Below are positions 4,923 through 6,611 of a DNA stretch of 6,611 nucleotides, piece by piece (position 1 is the stretch's first letter; the number at the start of each line of letters is the position of its first letter). The DNA lies in the NCBI GenBank assembly GCA_003487005.1, contig DNFG01000102.1:1-6611 (forward strand), given 5' to 3'. The DNA comes from Bryobacterales bacterium. Lineage in GTDB: Bacteria > Acidobacteriota > Terriglobia > Bryobacterales > Bryobacteraceae. A model generated the notes under the pieces. That model was not told the DNA's origin. It did not search any database and saw only the letters and a program-made list of their open reading frames with translations. The position numbers and the translations under genes were made by a program.

Positions 4923-6538
4923 TGCGGATGATCCGGGTTCTGCTGGCGGCCTGTGCGCTGGCGGCGGCGCAGGCGCCGGAAGAGCATCTGCGACAGGGCC
5001 GGGAGCATGTGCGCGAGGAGCGGTGGGAGGAGGCGCGCGCGGCCTACACGGCCGGGGCGCGCGCCGCTCCGGGCGATATCCGGTTCCCACTTCACCTTGC
5101 CGGGATCGCATTCAAGCTGGGAGACCACCGGACAGCCCGGGGGCATCTGCACGCGGCGTTGCGGATCGATGAGGGGAACGCGTATGCCAACGATTTCCTG
5201 GCCACGCTGTATGCGCTTGATGAGAATCTGGATGCGGCTCTGAAGTACTGGAATCGCGTGGAGAGGCCGGTAGCCGCATCGTTGCGGCTGCCGCCGGGGT
5301 TGCGGATTCGCCCCACGCTGCTGGATGGGTTGTTTGCCTTTCCGCCGATGGGACTGATACGCCGGGACGACTACCTGCTGACCCGGGCGCGGCTGGAACA
5401 GGTGGGCGTGTTTCCACGGTACCGATTTCAGGTGACGCCGCAGGCGGAGGGCGAGAAGTTTGAGGTAGAGTTCGCCGCGACGGAGCAGGCGGGGTGGGGT
5501 CCCGCGGGAGTGGCCCGCTATGTGTTGCCGCTCCGGGGGATTTTCTTTCAGTCGGTGATGCCCGAGTACAGGAATCTGGGTGGGCGCGCGGTGAATCTCA
5601 GTTCGCTCGCGCGCTGGGACCGGAACAAGCGGCGATTTGGGTTTGTGCTGTCGGGGCCGGCGGGGGACGACGGGAGCATCCGGCAGGCCGTGTACGTGGA
5701 CCACAGGCGAGAGCGGTGGGACCTGAGGCGCAGCCATCGGAGTGGGGATGCCGCACCGGCGGATCTGGATCTGAGGCAACTGGCGGCGGGCTATGGATTC
5801 CGGGGGATCGTTTCGCACCGGCATGCCTGGTGGGTGGAGATGGAGGCCTCGTGGCGTTCATGGCCGGGCGGGGTGCCGGAGGGGGCGGAGTTTGCGGGGG
5901 GATTTGCACCGATTGTGCGGATCGGGCTGGATTCGAGACTTCTGGACGTTCCGGAGCGCCGGTTTGCGGTGGAGACAGGGATGTCGGTAGTCACGGGGAA
6001 GGTGATGCGCAGCGGGCTTGGGGCGTTTGTCCAGACGCAGGGCCGGATGGAGGGGCGGTGGTATCCCCGGGCGCGGGGCGAGGACGGCGCGATGCGGATG
6101 CTGGTGCGAGGCGGACGGACAGCAGGGGGACTTCCGTTCGATCAGTTGCACGTGCTGGGGATTGAACGCGACACGGGGTTGTGGATGCGCGGCCACGCGG
6201 GCACGGTGGACGGGCGGAAGGGGAGTGCGCCGATGGGGAGAGACTCTGTGCTGGCGACGTGGGAGGTGGACAAGGTCGTTCACCGGGGAGGGTTCTGGAC
6301 GCTGACGGTGGGCCCGTTGTTGGATGCGGGCCGCGTCTGGGATGGGCGAGGCGGCTTCGGCGGGCCGGGATGGCTGATGGACGCGGGGGTTCAGGGACGC
6401 GTGCGGCTGTTGTCCGGGCCGGAGGTGACGCTCAGTTGGGGGCGGGATCTCCGCGGGGGCGGGAGTGTATTCTACGCGGCCCTGGGCCGGGGTCCGATGC
6501 TGGGGCGCCCTTTCAGCGGAGGTCAATTCCTGGACTGA
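4922..6538 (+). CDS. Secreted TPR protein with POTRA-like domain and Omp85-like outer-membrane barrel
   Basis: The protein is 538 aa. ATG 4922 overlaps the upstream TGA by one base; an in-frame start at 4832 would lie inside the peptidase gene. Residues 1-18 are a signal peptide (VLLAACALAAAQA). TPR-like helical pairs span about 19-115 (REERWEEARAAYTAGARAAP; GDHRTARGHLHAALRIDEGNA; ENLDAALKYWNRV). Residues about 145-190 look like a POTRA domain: LLTRARLEQVGVFPRYRFQV followed by EGEKFEVEFAATEQ. From about 195 to the end the sequence alternates like beta-strands with frequent Gly and aromatics. Its last third has Omp85 hallmarks: LPFDQLHVLGIERDTGLWMR-G at the position of the RGY/F loop motif, then VGPLLDAGRVWDG, then a Gly-rich final hairpin (VTLSWGRDL ... 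SVFYAALGRG). Omp85 proteins insert or export proteins at the outer membrane. The POTRA and barrel calls come from pattern recognition, not a search; the TPR part is firmer. Confidence 0.72.
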   Translation: MRMIRVLLAACALAAAQAPEEHLRQGREHVREERWEEARAAYTAGARAAPGDIRFPLHLAGIAFKLGDHRTARGHLHAALRIDEGNAYANDFLATLYALDENLDAALKYWNRVERPVAASLRLPPGLRIRPTLLDGLFAFPPMGLIRRDDYLLTRARLEQVGVFPRYRFQVTPQAEGEKFEVEFAATEQAGWGPAGVARYVLPLRGIFFQSVMPEYRNLGGRAVNLSSLARWDRNKRRFGFVLSGPAGDDGSIRQAVYVDHRRERWDLRRSHRSGDAAPADLDLRQLAAGYGFRGIVSHRHAWWVEMEASWRSWPGGVPEGAEFAGGFAPIVRIGLDSRLLDVPERRFAVETGMSVVTGKVMRSGLGAFVQTQGRMEGRWYPRARGEDGAMRMLVRGGRTAGGLPFDQLHVLGIERDTGLWMRGHAGTVDGRKGSAPMGRDSVLATWEVDKVVHRGGFWTLTVGPLLDAGRVWDGRGGFGGPGWLMDAGVQGRVRLLSGPEVTLSWGRDLRGGGSVFYAALGRGPMLGRPFSGGQFLD

Positions 6539-6576
6539 GAGCGGGAGAGGATGCGGGCGGGCAAGAGGAGTGGCGC

Positions 6577-6611
6577 TCACTCGAGGACCCGCAGAGGGTA
6601 CGACTTCGGGG
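6577..6611 (-). CDS. Possible C-terminus of a convergent gene (partial)
   Basis: On the minus strand the frame entering from the right edge reads PKSYPLRVLE and stops at TGA (6579-6577), 38 bp beyond the end of the TPR/barrel gene. A hydrophobic-plus-acidic ending such as LRVLE is a common natural protein terminus and convergent placement is plausible. Eleven codons cannot prove a gene and the other minus frames are also open here. Confidence 0.25.
   Translation of the reverse strand, partial: PKSYPLRVLE

Noticed and set aside
4763..5824. Long minus-strand open frames across the envelope operon (also 4323-5111 and 5858-6580)
   Set aside because: Their translations are Arg/Pro/His-rich shadows of the well-supported plus-strand genes.
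1..6611. tRNA, rRNA, CRISPR array, insertion-sequence ends or attachment sites
   Set aside because: No cloverleaf, regular spaced repeats, transposase motif or terminal repeat pair was seen by eye on either strand.

Overview
The window is GC-rich bacterial DNA. It falls into a lower-GC accessory half (about 1-2000, everything clear on the minus strand except an intron relic) and a high-GC, strongly G-skewed chromosomal half (about 2050-6540, all plus strand). Sample lines run near 47-53% G+C around 480-540 and 1080-1140, against about 70% around 3420-3480. A Gram-negative host is certain enough, because there is a periplasmic HtrA protease and an outer-membrane barrel protein. The GGG-rich coding style recalls Acidobacteriota such as the Solibacter/Bryobacter group, but that placement is only an impression.

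Accessory half. Reading leftward from about 2015, there is a good sigma70-type promoter and then a 171-aa conserved protein of unknown function with a helix-hairpin-helix-like segment (1981-1466). Next comes the 3' relic of a group II intron lying in the opposite orientation (about 1180-1386: maturase C-terminus, domain V, domain VI). After it is an M.PvuII-like N4-cytosine DNA methyltransferase (1110-85). The start of one more gene (104 to the left edge) overlaps the methyltransferase end in another frame, and its position makes it the natural candidate for the cognate restriction endonuclease. This looks like an acquired restriction-modification island that also collected an intron now in ruins.

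Chromosomal half. A divergent intergenic region (1982-2271) carries the leftward promoter, a small palindrome and a strong G-quadruplex motif. It is followed by htrA (2272-3678), a secreted trypsin-like protease with two PDZ domains. A gene-free stretch (3679-3996) holds a second G-quadruplex motif, a sigma70-like promoter and a leader of about 125 nt with two small hairpins. This leads into a tightly packed three-gene operon. Gene 1 is a PA2779-type small membrane protein (3997-4389). Gene 2, 2 nt later, is a PA2778-type C39-like cysteine peptidase (4392-4922). Gene 3 overlaps it by 1 nt (4922-6538) and encodes a secreted protein that reads as TPR repeats, then a POTRA-like domain, then an Omp85-like beta-barrel. 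All three appear to be envelope proteins.

The operon is the most interesting part of the window. A peptidase family that elsewhere carries its own TPR tail is here a bare enzyme, and the TPR module appears in the next gene fused to an outer-membrane barrel. This suggests a peptidase working at, or feeding, an Omp85-type outer-membrane pore or assembly machine. That function is inference; the operon structure and the motifs are directly visible. The right edge may contain the last codons of a convergent gene.
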